A DNA stretch of 64,000 nt from JAGOUU01 sp964609155 (GTDB taxonomy: Bacteria > Pseudomonadota > Gammaproteobacteria > JAGOUU01). Position numbers and translations under genes: made by a program. Below are positions 45,901-55,006 of the stretch, piece by piece. A model generated the notes under the pieces. That model was not told the origin of the DNA, ran no database searches, and saw only the letters and a program-made list of their open reading frames with translations. The stretch is from the NCBI GenBank assembly GCA_964609155.1, contig CAZSRF010000005.1:9696-73695 (forward strand). The letters are read 5' to 3'. Position 1 is the stretch's first letter. Every line of letters starts with the position of its first letter.

Positions 45901-48900
45901 GCTCTCCTTTCTTAGAATTACAAGAGAGTGGGATTGGAAAAATGATGACGCCTCCTGGTGGCGCATTATATAAGTTTTTACAAGAACACTCGGATCGCCA
46001 TCGCCGTGTAATAATAGTAAATTATAATAATTTCAGCCATACTGACCTTGTGGCTTTTAATTCACTATTAGATGATAGCAGAACTGCAGATGGCACAATC
46101 ATCCCTAGTGATACTCTAATAATTGGCATTTATGATTATTCTAGTCCAAGATCTTATAAAGGTTCTGACTTTCACTCTAGGTTACATGAGATAATACCCG
46201 CCTTTCCTACAACGTTGCTAGAGAGAAAAATAGACACAAAATTTAAAATTACTCTAGATACTACTCGAGCAATACCAGACACAACTGTTGTCATAGATTT
46301 AGAACGATCGACTCAGTGGCGTAATATTTTATTAGGTTCCTGGAGAATTCTCCATGATGGTTTTAAGTTGGATAAAACCAGTTTTATTTCTGCTATTATA
46401 GAAAGACAACGGCGTATACACTTCCTCAATCCACCTAAAAGTTCAGAATTTGAATTATTCTACCAACAATTAATCATTCAAAAAAAGTTAGAGTATTATG
46501 GTAGAACACTTGAATTATCAGACGATGTTCAATTTAGCTTTGGTACAGGTTTTACTTTAACTCTACCCACTTGCGGTTCTTCTATAAAATTTACCCAAGC
46601 TATAGCTATAGGGTCAGATGATTCAAGACCAAAAAAAATTCTGGTTCTAAACCCTAGTAGCTTTGGTTTGTTCAGAAATGGTTTTTCAGTCATGGATGGC
46701 CAACTTCACTCTGCACCAGGATGGTTAGAAGAAGGTAAACCATCTGGCAATTGCTTTATAGTAGTTACTAGAGGCATACGTGAAGAGCAATGGTATCAAT
46801 TATTAGAATCAGCCCGCAGTCTCAATGTGACCTTAAATATTCAGGTATTGCCTGGTGTTATTTTACCACCAGAGCTACAAGATAAAATAATAGCAGAACC
46901 AGCAGAACCAGCAGAACCAGCAGAACCAGCATTTGATGCTGATGCCAGATTAATAATCCCTGGTGATAAAAGAATAGTCATAGCTTCTTCCGATCCTGAT
47001 TATACTATAGACACAATAAAGCAAGAAATACGCAATGGTAAAGGTAAAGCACCTATAGTAATAGATGTTACTGAGTATGGTAGTAAAGATCTATTGACTA
47101 CTATATCTGCAGAACCGTCAGATACAGGGTCGAGGTTTACAGAGCGTACAGGGTGTGTTACTACGTTATTAGGCAATGACGAAACTGTGATTCTAACTGG
47201 GCAAATTAGTCATGAACTATTAGATGCTTTGGCAACAAAGATATTATTGAGAGATAGCGGTAAATTAATAATTGTTACACAACAAGCAGAATTATTTTCA
47301 TTTGTACCAAAAAGATACATTGATGACAGAAAGCATCCTTCAGAACTCCCTTTTGTTCGCTTTAAAGCTATAGAGTGTATTAAACGGTCTGATACTAGTG
47401 TATCAACATGGCAACATCTATCTGTAGGATTAGAAACACTACCAGAGGATGCATATAAACCTTCAGACTTAAGCGCTTTTGAGTTTGACCAAGAACGATT
47501 AGTACAAGTAAATAAAGCTCTTGCTAGATATCCTTATGTCTTTCTTGCAGGTATGACAGGTGTAGGAAAAACAACATTTATACAAGAAGTATTACAGAAA
47601 GATAGTAACTATACAGTCTTTCATACCCTAAAAGAATGGGCCAAGGGTAGCAGTAGCAGCGATAAAACAAAAGTTCTTTTTATCGATGAGGCTAATATTA
47701 GTAGCCGTCAATATTCAGAATTTGAAGGTTTATTTGAGACGCCACCTTTTATTATTATTGATGGTCAGCGTATCCTTCTCACAGAAAAACATAAAGTTAT
47801 TTTCGCTGGTAATCCTTTGAGTTACGGTAGTGAGCGAACAATGCCTAGATTATTTGCTCGCCATGGTCATACAGTAGTTTTCAAACCTATGTCTATAGGT
47901 TATATCCGTGAGAAAATATTAACACCTGTATTGGATGGTGATTTATCTTCAGCTGCAACTAAAAAAATTATTGAAGCATATCAATATTTATGCAGTATCT
48001 CAAGAGATAAAGTTCTTATAAATCCACGAGAGTTACAGATGATGGCATTAATGTTACGCGCAAAAACACACACAGGACATCCCGATAATGATAATACAGC
48101 TTTAGATATTATTCATACTATTGTACCTTCATTATTGTCTGAAGCACAAATGAAAGGATTCCTTGAGCATTTTCCGCGTCCCGCCCGTAGAGACGAAATA
48201 TTTACAGCAACGTCATCTGGTTTTACCTGGGCTGATTCACGAGCAGACTTAAAACACCATCTAAAGTTACTATTAGAAGTTCGAGCCTTTAAACAATCAG
48301 CAGGTGCTGCTACAGATGCACAAAGATATGGCGGACTAGGTGGAATAATTGTTGAAGGCGAACCTGGTGTTGGCAAAAGCTCAGCTGTAATTGCTTTATT
48401 AAGACAAATAGGAATACCTGGCGCTGATATCAAAGAAATCAAAGCTAGTACCTGTCTTCCTGAAAAAAGAAAATTATTACTTGATGCATTTAGAAATGGA
48501 AAAATTGTTATTTATGATGAAATAAATACGGCACCTGACGAAGAGTTTTTAAATCAACTCTTAATGGGCATCGATCCTGAACGTAAAGAAACCAAACCAC
48601 AGCCAGGATTTCTCTTAATAGGAACACAAAATCCAGCCGCAAAAAGTTCCGGTAGAAAAATTATCAGCGCAGCGCTTAAGAAAAGAACATTGCAAATAAC
48701 CTTACCTGAATATTCTAAAGAGGAGATGGAGCAAATATTACATCAGAAATATCCTATAATCACTCCAGATGAAATCAAAACCATTGTAGATACCTATTGT
48801 TATGTTAAAAAATATGCTATAGAACACTTTAAAGAATCCATTCCAACCTTCAGAGATCTAGATAGATTTGCCTCTAGTATTAGTCATAGTAGGATCAAAA

Positions 48901-49349
48901 CGTCCGCCCCTGGAGTACAGCCCAGAGAAGAAGTTCTAGCAGTCCCTGATGTATGTGCCAAGCTAGATGCAGAACGACCTTCAGAAGTTGTGCTTCGGAA
49001 ACCTCCTGACGGAGAACCCAGACCTGATGCGACCTCAGCAGTTTCTTCATCAGAAGCAACTGCTGCCCCAACTGCTTCAATTTCACCTGTTAATTTAAGC
49101 TTGTGGCAAAAACTAAAACGCTGGTGCAATCAGCTTTTATCACAAATTTTAAGAATATTTAATAGTCATGAGCCAGCTGAAATACCAATAAAGACAGTTC
49201 GTCCTACTGCAGTACGTCCAGAAAGAGCTATGCAGGTACCAGACCCAACGGAAAAACAAGAGGATATAACTGCAGAAGAGATCACAGCTAGCAAAAGTTT
49301 TAAGGGTACTGAGAGCCCAGTAGCGCGTGACAAACAAAGATACAAGTGA
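42978..49349 (+). CDS. Giant LRR-like / transglutaminase-like / tandem AAA protein
   Basis: I start at ATG 42978, which has GGGAG 8 bases upstream; the product is 2123 residues. Residues about 150-560 hold leucine-rich-repeat-like units (LKELHLQNLHI). Next comes a transglutaminase-like site with Cys844 (GACRHRA), His871 (CHAYVE) and Asp886 (HPVDLGG). A P-loop-less AAA-like stretch follows near 920-1060. Two midasin/AAA_5-type modules come after it: Walker A GMTGVGKTT (1525-1533) with Asp1570-Glu, and GEPGVGKSS (1794-1802) with Asp1847-Glu and sensor GTQNP. There is an AEP repeat near 1306-1318 and a basic tail. No signal peptide. The domain mix suggests an ATP-driven remodeller with a host-directed enzyme; function is unknown. 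Confidence 0.85.
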   Translation: MSSIFEDLYTGSAGLHFTSVPSGEIDIPRLIQGNHDFWIAYDETASRKPKKIIFADWSHSMWSNEFKQEAQKLFNELHRLGFEFYESTSSGLKKKSFDVANPDAYTWFVEPFIRMEALEGHLTDLSLSRDDVFFLDYHSLRRLLGKKHHDCIDISLIPDQHPTTEHFSFPISEILKATSTDKMICTELSSRTLHLIDLFKIRAENIYIKTLSLETYTTYFSRFQTLDVSNVKIVEFDIISLETLSPEILGKIKAMLVSDTLSEINITSKLNFTELMELLGTLDYSKIKSIHLCDEKINAAQLKTLAGKIPSLERLSFMYELSPDIFTDGSLISSLLGKPLKLDMGDYTISDQSHCIDLSPFIVETLIISPAGKDALTVEIPTTCKRLQFESVSPESTVSFMGKIPNEIWIVIKPNTPYEKILTWLPNVTDYKKLHLLVLHESTGSTSTPIPLGRILNHFSNIEDLEIRSDIDCPFDISSIPLLPQLRTLSISGRSLQHVLSHTLPCTPNLKELHLQNLHIRDSLPVLAHLYALSTIHSTVPKIAEFAPNLKMLSLLRVFSPQPLPAIEWLSTHQMDAAIDTELMRQLVSLRYFQPSTLITASREGLLIMPPNGVTRGTSTSPLPSAPLPGTPPKLHALDSDTEAKDATFRATQYFESLTTGIASPHVSTYRLEIYDTIDVSGMYPSYQSTSEITLDAASPSFVFLTSVQDFTATTTPSVNTFHGKAELTIKEEWQALPSLSPQEKITQLKIFGISSDDEFQKKFEIKYSSKNNLYYIRSRTSAPHKVTVEYRIEVPTKSISLPHDITETVAAYRSYTSGKLELTDGAKAQERLEAIRTQKKGACRHRAVAFVEEINRRGTYKARLILNICHAYVEIFYNGHWHPVDLGGYPANIIIANSIPGLDRAFKTWEVAPKTEYSSTLKYAQDLFQKEGRNLLIDADTINGQLTTVLLLDYAKRTSRPVFYVDSPSDLRCSSPFLELQESGIGKMMTPPGGALYKFLQEHSDRHRRVIIVNYNNFSHTDLVAFNSLLDDSRTADGTIIPSDTLIIGIYDYSSPRSYKGSDFHSRLHEIIPAFPTTLLERKIDTKFKITLDTTRAIPDTTVVIDLERSTQWRNILLGSWRILHDGFKLDKTSFISAIIERQRRIHFLNPPKSSEFELFYQQLIIQKKLEYYGRTLELSDDVQFSFGTGFTLTLPTCGSSIKFTQAIAIGSDDSRPKKILVLNPSSFGLFRNGFSVMDGQLHSAPGWLEEGKPSGNCFIVVTRGIREEQWYQLLESARSLNVTLNIQVLPGVILPPELQDKIIAEPAEPAEPAEPAFDADARLIIPGDKRIVIASSDPDYTIDTIKQEIRNGKGKAPIVIDVTEYGSKDLLTTISAEPSDTGSRFTERTGCVTTLLGNDETVILTGQISHELLDALATKILLRDSGKLIIVTQQAELFSFVPKRYIDDRKHPSELPFVRFKAIECIKRSDTSVSTWQHLSVGLETLPEDAYKPSDLSAFEFDQERLVQVNKALARYPYVFLAGMTGVGKTTFIQEVLQKDSNYTVFHTLKEWAKGSSSSDKTKVLFIDEANISSRQYSEFEGLFETPPFIIIDGQRILLTEKHKVIFAGNPLSYGSERTMPRLFARHGHTVVFKPMSIGYIREKILTPVLDGDLSSAATKKIIEAYQYLCSISRDKVLINPRELQMMALMLRAKTHTGHPDNDNTALDIIHTIVPSLLSEAQMKGFLEHFPRPARRDEIFTATSSGFTWADSRADLKHHLKLLLEVRAFKQSAGAATDAQRYGGLGGIIVEGEPGVGKSSAVIALLRQIGIPGADIKEIKASTCLPEKRKLLLDAFRNGKIVIYDEINTAPDEEFLNQLLMGIDPERKETKPQPGFLLIGTQNPAAKSSGRKIISAALKKRTLQITLPEYSKEEMEQILHQKYPIITPDEIKTIVDTYCYVKKYAIEHFKESIPTFRDLDRFASSISHSRIKTSAPGVQPREEVLAVPDVCAKLDAERPSEVVLRKPPDGEPRPDATSAVSSSEATAAPTASISPVNLSLWQKLKRWCNQLLSQILRIFNSHEPAEIPIKTVRPTAVRPERAMQVPDPTEKQEDITAEEITASKSFKGTESPVARDKQRYK
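46893..46931 (+). repeat. Four 9-bp tandem repeats (Ala-Glu-Pro)
   Basis: GCAGAACCA repeats four times from 46893, with a partial fifth unit, encoding (AEP)n inside the giant protein between its central part and the ATPase modules. It is probably a flexible linker and a likely site of length variation. Confidence 0.85.
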
Positions 49350-49381
49350 GTACTATATATATTACATGTAACAAATAATTT

Positions 49382-49897
49382 CTAACAAATAATTTCTACT
49401 TCTGCCCCAGCTTCAAGCTCTGCTAAAATTGATTTTAGTTCAATAATAACTTCATTTATGCCTAATGCTGTTTGTTGATATTTTTTGTAATTAATATTAT
49501 TACTATTGCCGTGTTCATGTCTTAATTTTTCGGCCAAATATTCTAATTCCGTAATACTACAATAATTTTCCGTATCTGATGTTTCAGCTAAAACTAATTT
49601 ATCGTATGAAGCCTCACGTTTATTATGTTTTACCATTTGCATCAGCTGAGCCCTTGCTCCGCTTATAGTATAACCTTCATCATACAAAAGACCTCTGATG
49701 TTTCTCACCATAATCACATCTTCGCGTTGATAATAACGACGATTACCTCTGCGCTTAGATGGCTTTAATTGTGGAAATTCCTGCTCCCAGTAACGTAAAA
49801 CATGAGCACGGACACCACATAAAAAACTAACCTCACCAATTGTAAAGTAGCGTTTACTAGGAATCTGTGGCAGCTTTGGTTTAGTTTTGTTATTCAC
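49382..49897 (-). CDS. MerR-family transcriptional regulator
   Basis: I start at GTG 49897, inside the end of ihfA, because the MerR domain (RYFTIGEVSFLCGV, residues 16-29) then sits where relatives have it; the longer frame would use TTG. The 171-residue protein has a winged helix with HVLRYWEQEFPQLKPSKR and RRYYQREDV, then a coiled coil and an acidic tail. The 8-bp overlap with ihfA suggests translational coupling. A MerR gene after ihfA is a common gammaproteobacterial arrangement. No metal-binding cysteines are seen. Confidence 0.88.
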   Translation of the reverse strand: MNNKTKPKLPQIPSKRYFTIGEVSFLCGVRAHVLRYWEQEFPQLKPSKRRGNRRYYQREDVIMVRNIRGLLYDEGYTISGARAQLMQMVKHNKREASYDKLVLAETSDTENYCSITELEYLAEKLRHEHGNSNNINYKKYQQTALGINEVIIELKSILAELEAGAEVEIIC

Positions 49898-50213
49898 TTT
49901 GCTCTGCTGATCCCACTTTGCCTTGGTACCCTTCAACTTTGGATTTTAACTTTTGACCAGATTTGAAAGTAACAACTCGACGCGCAGTTACAGTTACCTC
50001 TTTACCTGTTTTAGGATTACGACCTGGACGAGGCTTTTTGTCACGTAAGTCAAAATTACCAAAACCTGATAACTTTACCTGCTCTCCATCTTCCAAGGCT
50101 GCTCGTAACCTTTCAAAAAACACATCGACAAAATCTTTAGCCTCCCGCTTGTTCATTATCCCTAATTTTTCTGATAAATGATCAGCCATCTCTGCTTTTG
50201 TAACTGCATTCAT
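49890..50213 (-). CDS. ihfA: Integration host factor subunit alpha
   Basis: The start at ATG 50213 is fixed by AAGGAG 6 bases upstream. The 107-residue protein has the HU/IHF fold with VKLSGFGNFDLRDKKPRPGRNPKTG, including the DNA-intercalating Pro on the beta arm. It bends DNA in replication, recombination and transcription. It follows pheT by 62 bp, as in many gammaproteobacteria, where it is co-transcribed with pheST. Confidence 0.98.
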   Translation of the reverse strand: MNAVTKAEMADHLSEKLGIMNKREAKDFVDVFFERLRAALEDGEQVKLSGFGNFDLRDKKPRPGRNPKTGKEVTVTARRVVTFKSGQKLKSKVEGYQGKVGSAEQSE

Positions 50214-50275
50214 AGTATTCTCCTTATATCCTATCTGACACACCAACGCGTTATCAATCTTTATAATAACTCTAT

Positions 50276-52765
50276 TTACTCTCTTAACTGCCCAAAAAGA
50301 TTTTTTGTTATCGAGTCAACTATTTTTTTCATCATTGCTACAATCTCTTCATCAACAAGAGTCTTATTTTGATGCTGAAACACCATGCTAAATGCGATAT
50401 TTTTATAGCCTTGTGGAATTCCTTCCCCTTGGTATACATCAAAAATCTCTAAAGACTTTAATAAATCTCCAGCCACATTTTTAACTATATCAAATAATTG
50501 CTGAACTTTTATATCTAATTTGAATAAAAAAGCCAGATCCCGTTTAATCATAGGCATCTTAGAAATGTCCCTGTAGTAAGTATAGCTGGGTACTTTTAAC
50601 TGTTCCAAACTTAATTCAAATAAAATTACTGATTCATTGATATTAGTTCTTTTACTAATTTGAGGATGTATTTTGCCTACCCAACCTATTACTTTGTTCT
50701 TATGAGTAATAAACGCCGTTTGTCCAGGGTGCATAGCCACACTGGCTCTTGTAGTAACATTATTTTCTCTCTGAAGAAAAGCTTGGCCATCATCAAAAGC
50801 TATGAAATTAAGATCGTCCACCCCCATCCCAAGCGCATGCAATATTACTTCTAGGTCACCCTTAGCATCATAAAAATCTACCTTCATTGTTTTATCATGC
50901 CAATTTTCACTAGTTCGCGCACCGGCTAAAATTCCAGCCAATTTTAACTCTTCAGATACTGAATTATCAGAGTTTAAATTAAAACATTTTCCTATTTCAT
51001 ATAATTTTACCTCATGGGCTTGCCGGCTAAAATTATATTCAGCATTCTTTATTAATCCTGGACAAAGACTTTGTCTTAACTCTGATAATTCACTAGAAAT
51101 CGGATTTACCAGCTTGACCGGCAACCCCTTATGGCTGCCCATATAAAATTCTTCTTGTAACTCATGATCAGTAAAGCTGTAATTGATCGCTTCATGGTAG
51201 CCACGAGAAGATAGGCCATCTCTTATTTTATTTAACAACATATCCATTGGCTGCGCAGTCATTATCTCTAATGCTCGCACTGGAGTAACATTCGGGATGT
51301 TATTATACCCATAGACTCGCGCCAATTCTTCTAAAAGATCGACTTCAATATTAAGATCAAATCTATGAGAAGGTATTAAGTACTCATAAACAGGATCTGC
51401 TGTATTCTCAACATTAATTAACTCAAGCCCTAATCTGGACAGTATATTATTTACTTGCTTTGAATCAATTTCAATACCTAATACCCTCTTGATTCGACTA
51501 TGACGTAATTTAATATAATGATTCTTAAAATAATCATGTGCAATTTCTTCATGGATATCGCTAATTTTTGTTTGAGGTGTAGCCATTATTTCTAATAATA
51601 ATTCGGTAGCACGCTCAATCGCTCTTTTGGTAAGCATTGGATCTACACCACGCTCAAAACGTTGCGCTGAATCAGTAAATAAACCATATTTACGAGCTCG
51701 CCCTGCAATAATTTGTGGTGTAAAAAAAGCGCTTTCTAAGAACACATTCTCGGTCACTTCACTAATTGCTGTGCTTTGCCCCCCCATCACTCCAGCTAAA
51801 GCAATAGGGTGATCTTTATTAGCAATTACTAGATCTTCTTTTTTTAATGTAATCTCATTGCCATCAATCAATAATAATTTTTCACCTTCTTTAGAATATC
51901 TAACCATAATTTCACTGATTTCACTGATTTCACTAGAAAGACTGTCTAAATCAAAAGCATGCATAGGTTGCCCAAGTTCTAGCATGACATAATTTGTGAT
52001 ATCAACTATAGGATAAATACTTTTAATGCCACTTCGACGTAATTTTTCTTGCATCCATATAGGCGTAGTTGCTTTATTATTTATATTTCTAATAACCCTA
52101 CCGGCATAACGTGGACACGCCGTTGGCTCAGAAATTTTTATTTTTACAGAATTTACAGTATGGTTATTTTCAATTTCTGTGGTATATCCTAAATCAATTT
52201 CTATATCATTTATTACTGCTATTTCACGGGCAATCCCGCGAAGGCTCAAACAATCACCACGATTAGGAGTTATTGAAATCTCGACTATTTCATCATTTAA
52301 TTTTAAATATTCAAATATATCTACATCTAATGGTGTTTCATTTGGCAAAATCCAAATACCATTTTTCAAATCACTTAAACCAAGTTCGCTTCTAGAACAC
52401 AGCATACCTTGAGATTCCACTCCTCTTAGCTTACTGTTTTTAATTTTAACAGCACCATTTTGCAAACTTGCTCCGTTGGTAGCTAAAGCTACAACAGAGC
52501 CTATCGTCTCTTTTGAGACAGCCGGATCGCCACAAACTATTTGTAAAACTTCATTATTAAATTGCACTTTACAGACTTTTAATTTTTGTGCATCCGGATG
52601 CAATTGAACATCTAAAACTTTTGCTGTAAATACTTTGCTGAATTTTGCAACTGCTGGGGTTATTGATTCTACTTCTAAACCTGCCATCGTCAATTGTTCG
52701 GTCAATTTTGAATTATCTATAAAGAGACTAATCATTTCTCTTAACCAATTAACACTGAACTTCAT
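50276..52765 (-). CDS. pheT: Phenylalanine-tRNA ligase beta subunit
   Basis: The 829-residue protein has the full domain chain: an N-terminal EMAP-like tRNA-binding domain (about 40-150, GIWILPNETPLD at its end), B3/B4 editing domain, B5 (about 405-475), a degenerate synthetase core, and a C-terminal anticodon-binding FDX domain (SKMPMIKRDLAF). It pairs with PheS to charge tRNA-Phe. It lies 30 bp after pheS. Confidence 0.98.
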   Translation of the reverse strand: MKFSVNWLREMISLFIDNSKLTEQLTMAGLEVESITPAVAKFSKVFTAKVLDVQLHPDAQKLKVCKVQFNNEVLQIVCGDPAVSKETIGSVVALATNGASLQNGAVKIKNSKLRGVESQGMLCSRSELGLSDLKNGIWILPNETPLDVDIFEYLKLNDEIVEISITPNRGDCLSLRGIAREIAVINDIEIDLGYTTEIENNHTVNSVKIKISEPTACPRYAGRVIRNINNKATTPIWMQEKLRRSGIKSIYPIVDITNYVMLELGQPMHAFDLDSLSSEISEISEIMVRYSKEGEKLLLIDGNEITLKKEDLVIANKDHPIALAGVMGGQSTAISEVTENVFLESAFFTPQIIAGRARKYGLFTDSAQRFERGVDPMLTKRAIERATELLLEIMATPQTKISDIHEEIAHDYFKNHYIKLRHSRIKRVLGIEIDSKQVNNILSRLGLELINVENTADPVYEYLIPSHRFDLNIEVDLLEELARVYGYNNIPNVTPVRALEIMTAQPMDMLLNKIRDGLSSRGYHEAINYSFTDHELQEEFYMGSHKGLPVKLVNPISSELSELRQSLCPGLIKNAEYNFSRQAHEVKLYEIGKCFNLNSDNSVSEELKLAGILAGARTSENWHDKTMKVDFYDAKGDLEVILHALGMGVDDLNFIAFDDGQAFLQRENNVTTRASVAMHPGQTAFITHKNKVIGWVGKIHPQISKRTNINESVILFELSLEQLKVPSYTYYRDISKMPMIKRDLAFLFKLDIKVQQLFDIVKNVAGDLLKSLEIFDVYQGEGIPQGYKNIAFSMVFQHQNKTLVDEEIVAMMKKIVDSITKNLFGQLRE

Positions 52766-52795
52766 TTTTACTTTCCCTACAATATTTTTTAAATT

Positions 52796-53833
52796 TTATT
52801 TAAATTGTTTTAAGAAACGAATATCATTTTCATAGTTTAAACGAATATCCGGGATACCATAATACAACATAGCAAATCGCTCAATACCTGCACCAAATGC
52901 AAAACCAGTAAATTTTTCAGAGTCCACTCCGACTTCTTTCAAAACATTTGGGTGGACCACACCACAACCCATAACTTCTAACCAACCAGTATTTTTACAT
53001 ATTCTGCAATCTTGTTTTTCACTGCTTTGTTTTTCCTGATCCTGGCATTGAAAACAAGCCATATCCACTTCAGCCGAAGGCTCTGTAAAAGGGAAAAAAG
53101 ACGGACGAAATCTAACTGCAAGATTGCGATTGAAAAACTTTTGTAAAAACTCAACTAATATCCCTTTAAGATCCGCAAAAGTAGTACACTCATCTACCAT
53201 TAACCCTTCTATTTGATGAAACATTGGTGTATGCGTTACATCTGAATCACAACGATAAGCTTTGCCTGGAGCTAAAATACGCAATGGCGGTTTCTCATTT
53301 TGCATTGTTCTTATCTGCACAGGTGAAGTGTGACTGCGTAAAAGCATTTTATTTTCCAAATAGAATGTATCATGCATTGCACGGGCAGGATGATCTTCCG
53401 GTGTATTTAGCGCTGTAAAATTATAAAACTCTTCTTCCACATCTGGTCCATAGCGCAATGTAAAACCTATGGTCGCGAACAATTCACAAAATCTCTGTAT
53501 TGTTAAAGTTATGGGGTGCTTAGAGCCTGATACTATATTTCTACCAGCTAACGTTACATCAATGCTTTCTGAGGCTAAACGTTTAGTGACAACATCTTGT
53601 TCTAAACTATCTTTACGTTTATTAAGCTCTACCTGGATTTTTTGCTTGGCTATATTAACAATCTCACCAAATTTAGGACGTTCTTCTAAGGGTAGTTGAC
53701 CAAGATTACGCAACAAAGAAGTTAGTTCACCTTTTTTTCCTAAGTAATCAACACGCAATTGCTCTAAGTTTTTTAAATCTGTTTCTAGCTGGATCTTAGC
53801 AATGGCTTGGTTGACGATGCTTTCTACATCCAT
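52796..53833 (-). CDS. pheS: Phenylalanine-tRNA ligase alpha subunit
   Basis: I start at ATG 53833, with AGGA 7 bases upstream. The 345-residue class II synthetase subunit has an N-terminal coiled coil (to about 85) and motif 2 (HTPMFHQIEGLMVDE). Motif 3 is FAFGAGIERFAML near the C-terminus. A four-Cys insert (CFQCQ...CRIC near 257-277) resembles a zinc-binding insert in some PheS proteins. A strong terminator separates it from rplT, so pheST probably has its own promoter. Confidence 0.97.
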   Translation of the reverse strand: MDVESIVNQAIAKIQLETDLKNLEQLRVDYLGKKGELTSLLRNLGQLPLEERPKFGEIVNIAKQKIQVELNKRKDSLEQDVVTKRLASESIDVTLAGRNIVSGSKHPITLTIQRFCELFATIGFTLRYGPDVEEEFYNFTALNTPEDHPARAMHDTFYLENKMLLRSHTSPVQIRTMQNEKPPLRILAPGKAYRCDSDVTHTPMFHQIEGLMVDECTTFADLKGILVEFLQKFFNRNLAVRFRPSFFPFTEPSAEVDMACFQCQDQEKQSSEKQDCRICKNTGWLEVMGCGVVHPNVLKEVGVDSEKFTGFAFGAGIERFAMLYYGIPDIRLNYENDIRFLKQFK

Positions 53834-53889
53834 AATAGGTCCTATTTTATAACGATATAATGCTAATCTCATAAATTAATCGTCATATT

Positions 53890-53947
53890 GTCATCTCGCA
53901 CTTGATGCGAGATCTAGTAATAGATACCAGCTCAAAGCCGGTATGAC
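53890..53947. repeat. Dispersed palindromic element, copy 2
   Basis: This 58-bp element reads GTCATCTCGC...GCGAGATC and closes with AAAGCCGGTATGAC. Its reverse complement aligns with 8625-8700 at both ends (GTCATACCGGC and GAGATGAC). It lies in the pheS leader, between the rplT terminator and the pheS start. Confidence 0.7.
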
Positions 53948-53987
53948 ATACCAACGATTAATTAATAATATTGGTACAAACTTACAC

Positions 53988-54020
53988 AAAAAAGGGGAAA
54001 CTATAACGTTTCCCCTTTTT
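53988..54020 (-). terminator. Strong intrinsic terminator after rpmI-rplT
   Basis: GGGGAAA at 53994-54000 and TTTCCCC at 54009-54015 form a stem with an 8-base loop. It is flanked by A-runs on the left and T-runs on the right, so it can act in both directions. It lies 68 bp beyond rplT and 155 bp before pheS. Confidence 0.9.
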
Positions 54021-54088
54021 GCTATTTATTTTTAATAATTTTATCTACAAATCGCAGAATAGTCTGCACTATCTGCCTTATATTTTTA

Positions 54089-54445
54089 TTACTGTAAGCT
54101 AGCCTTCGCTTGTTCAACTAATTTACCAAAAGCAACTTTATCAAATACTGCTATATCAGCTAGTACTTTTCTATCAACCGTTACAGATGCTTTATTTAAG
54201 CCATCCATAAATTTGCTGTAAGACAAACCATGTTCACGAGCAGCGGCATTTATTCTTACTATCCATAATGCTCTAAACTGACGCTTTTTCTGCTTACGAT
54301 CTCTATAAGCGTATTGGCCTGCTTTTATGACCGCTTGTTTAGCAACGCGATAGACACGACTTCTCGCGCCGTAATAACCTTTTGCTAATTTTAATACTTT
54401 TTTGTGGCGGGCTCTTGCCGTGACGCCTCGTTTTACTCTTGCCAT
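54089..54445 (-). CDS. rplT: 50S ribosomal protein L20
   Basis: The 118-residue basic protein is a full-length bL20: ARVKRGVTARARHKKVLKLAKGYYGARSR, then RDRKQKKRQFRALWIVRINAAAREHGLSYS. It binds 23S rRNA early in assembly and, in E. coli, represses its own operon. It lies 36 bp after rpmI. Confidence 0.99.
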   Translation of the reverse strand: MARVKRGVTARARHKKVLKLAKGYYGARSRVYRVAKQAVIKAGQYAYRDRKQKKRQFRALWIVRINAAAREHGLSYSKFMDGLNKASVTVDRKVLADIAVFDKVAFGKLVEQAKASLQ

Positions 54446-54481
54446 ATCCTATACCTCTAAACTTAAAATATTATACAAATA

Positions 54482-54694
54482 TTACACACAAAGACCTTCA
54501 AGCATCTGATTAACACGTCCCATATCGCTGTGGCTAACCGCAGTAACTGAACGCAAATGACGCTTACGTTTTTGAGCTTTTTTAGTAAGAATATGGTTTT
54601 TGAACGCTTGTCTGCGTTTTAAACGACCACTACCAGTTTTTTTAAAGCGCTTGGCAGCACCTTTATGAGTTTTTAACTTCACTTTTTTAGACAT
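54482..54694 (-). CDS. rpmI: 50S ribosomal protein L35
   Basis: The 70-residue protein is bL35 (KVKLKTHKGAAKRFKKTGSG, HILTKKAQKRKRHLR). It is about five residues longer than E. coli L35 at its C-terminus. GAGGTC precedes the ATG. In most bacteria infC lies directly upstream; here a 2.5-kb insertion intervenes, so rpmI-rplT needs a promoter in 54695-55006. Confidence 0.98.
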   Translation of the reverse strand: MSKKVKLKTHKGAAKRFKKTGSGRLKRRQAFKNHILTKKAQKRKRHLRSVTAVSHSDMGRVNQMLEGLCV

Positions 54695-55006
54695 TTTGAC
54701 CTCTTTTATTAGCCTCTAACAGAAATAGTATTATTTACTCGGTTAGGGAATGCTTTATTATTTAATTAGCATTTTAGATATTGAACTAAACTTTATTAAA
54801 CCCAGCCAATATTAAGGGCTTAGTTTAACAAAACTATTTTTTCTTTTCAACGTAATGTTGATGACTGTGGCGCCAATTTAGTAAGATCCTGTTTTATTCC
54901 GTGTTCGTGTCCTGCCCTGTCCTGCCCTGTCAAGCCCTAGACGACAAACCACTACTATGCTACGTTGTTAGTATGAAGAATAGATTACATTTTAAGTGAG
55001 GTTGCT
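54695..55006. other. Leader between rpmI and the ankyrin gene
   Basis: These 312 bases lie between divergent genes. On the minus strand TAAGCCC pairs with GGGTTTA around 54790-54820, a hairpin that might form part of the rpmI leader or an L20 control site. A 10-bp unit GTCCTGCCCT repeats at 54909 and 54919, with a diverged third at 54929. No gene is seen. Confidence 0.45.

Noticed and set aside
48113..49337. Minus-strand frames opposite the C-terminal part of the giant protein
   Set aside because: They lie antisense to a well-supported AAA domain and its tail, with no family resemblance.
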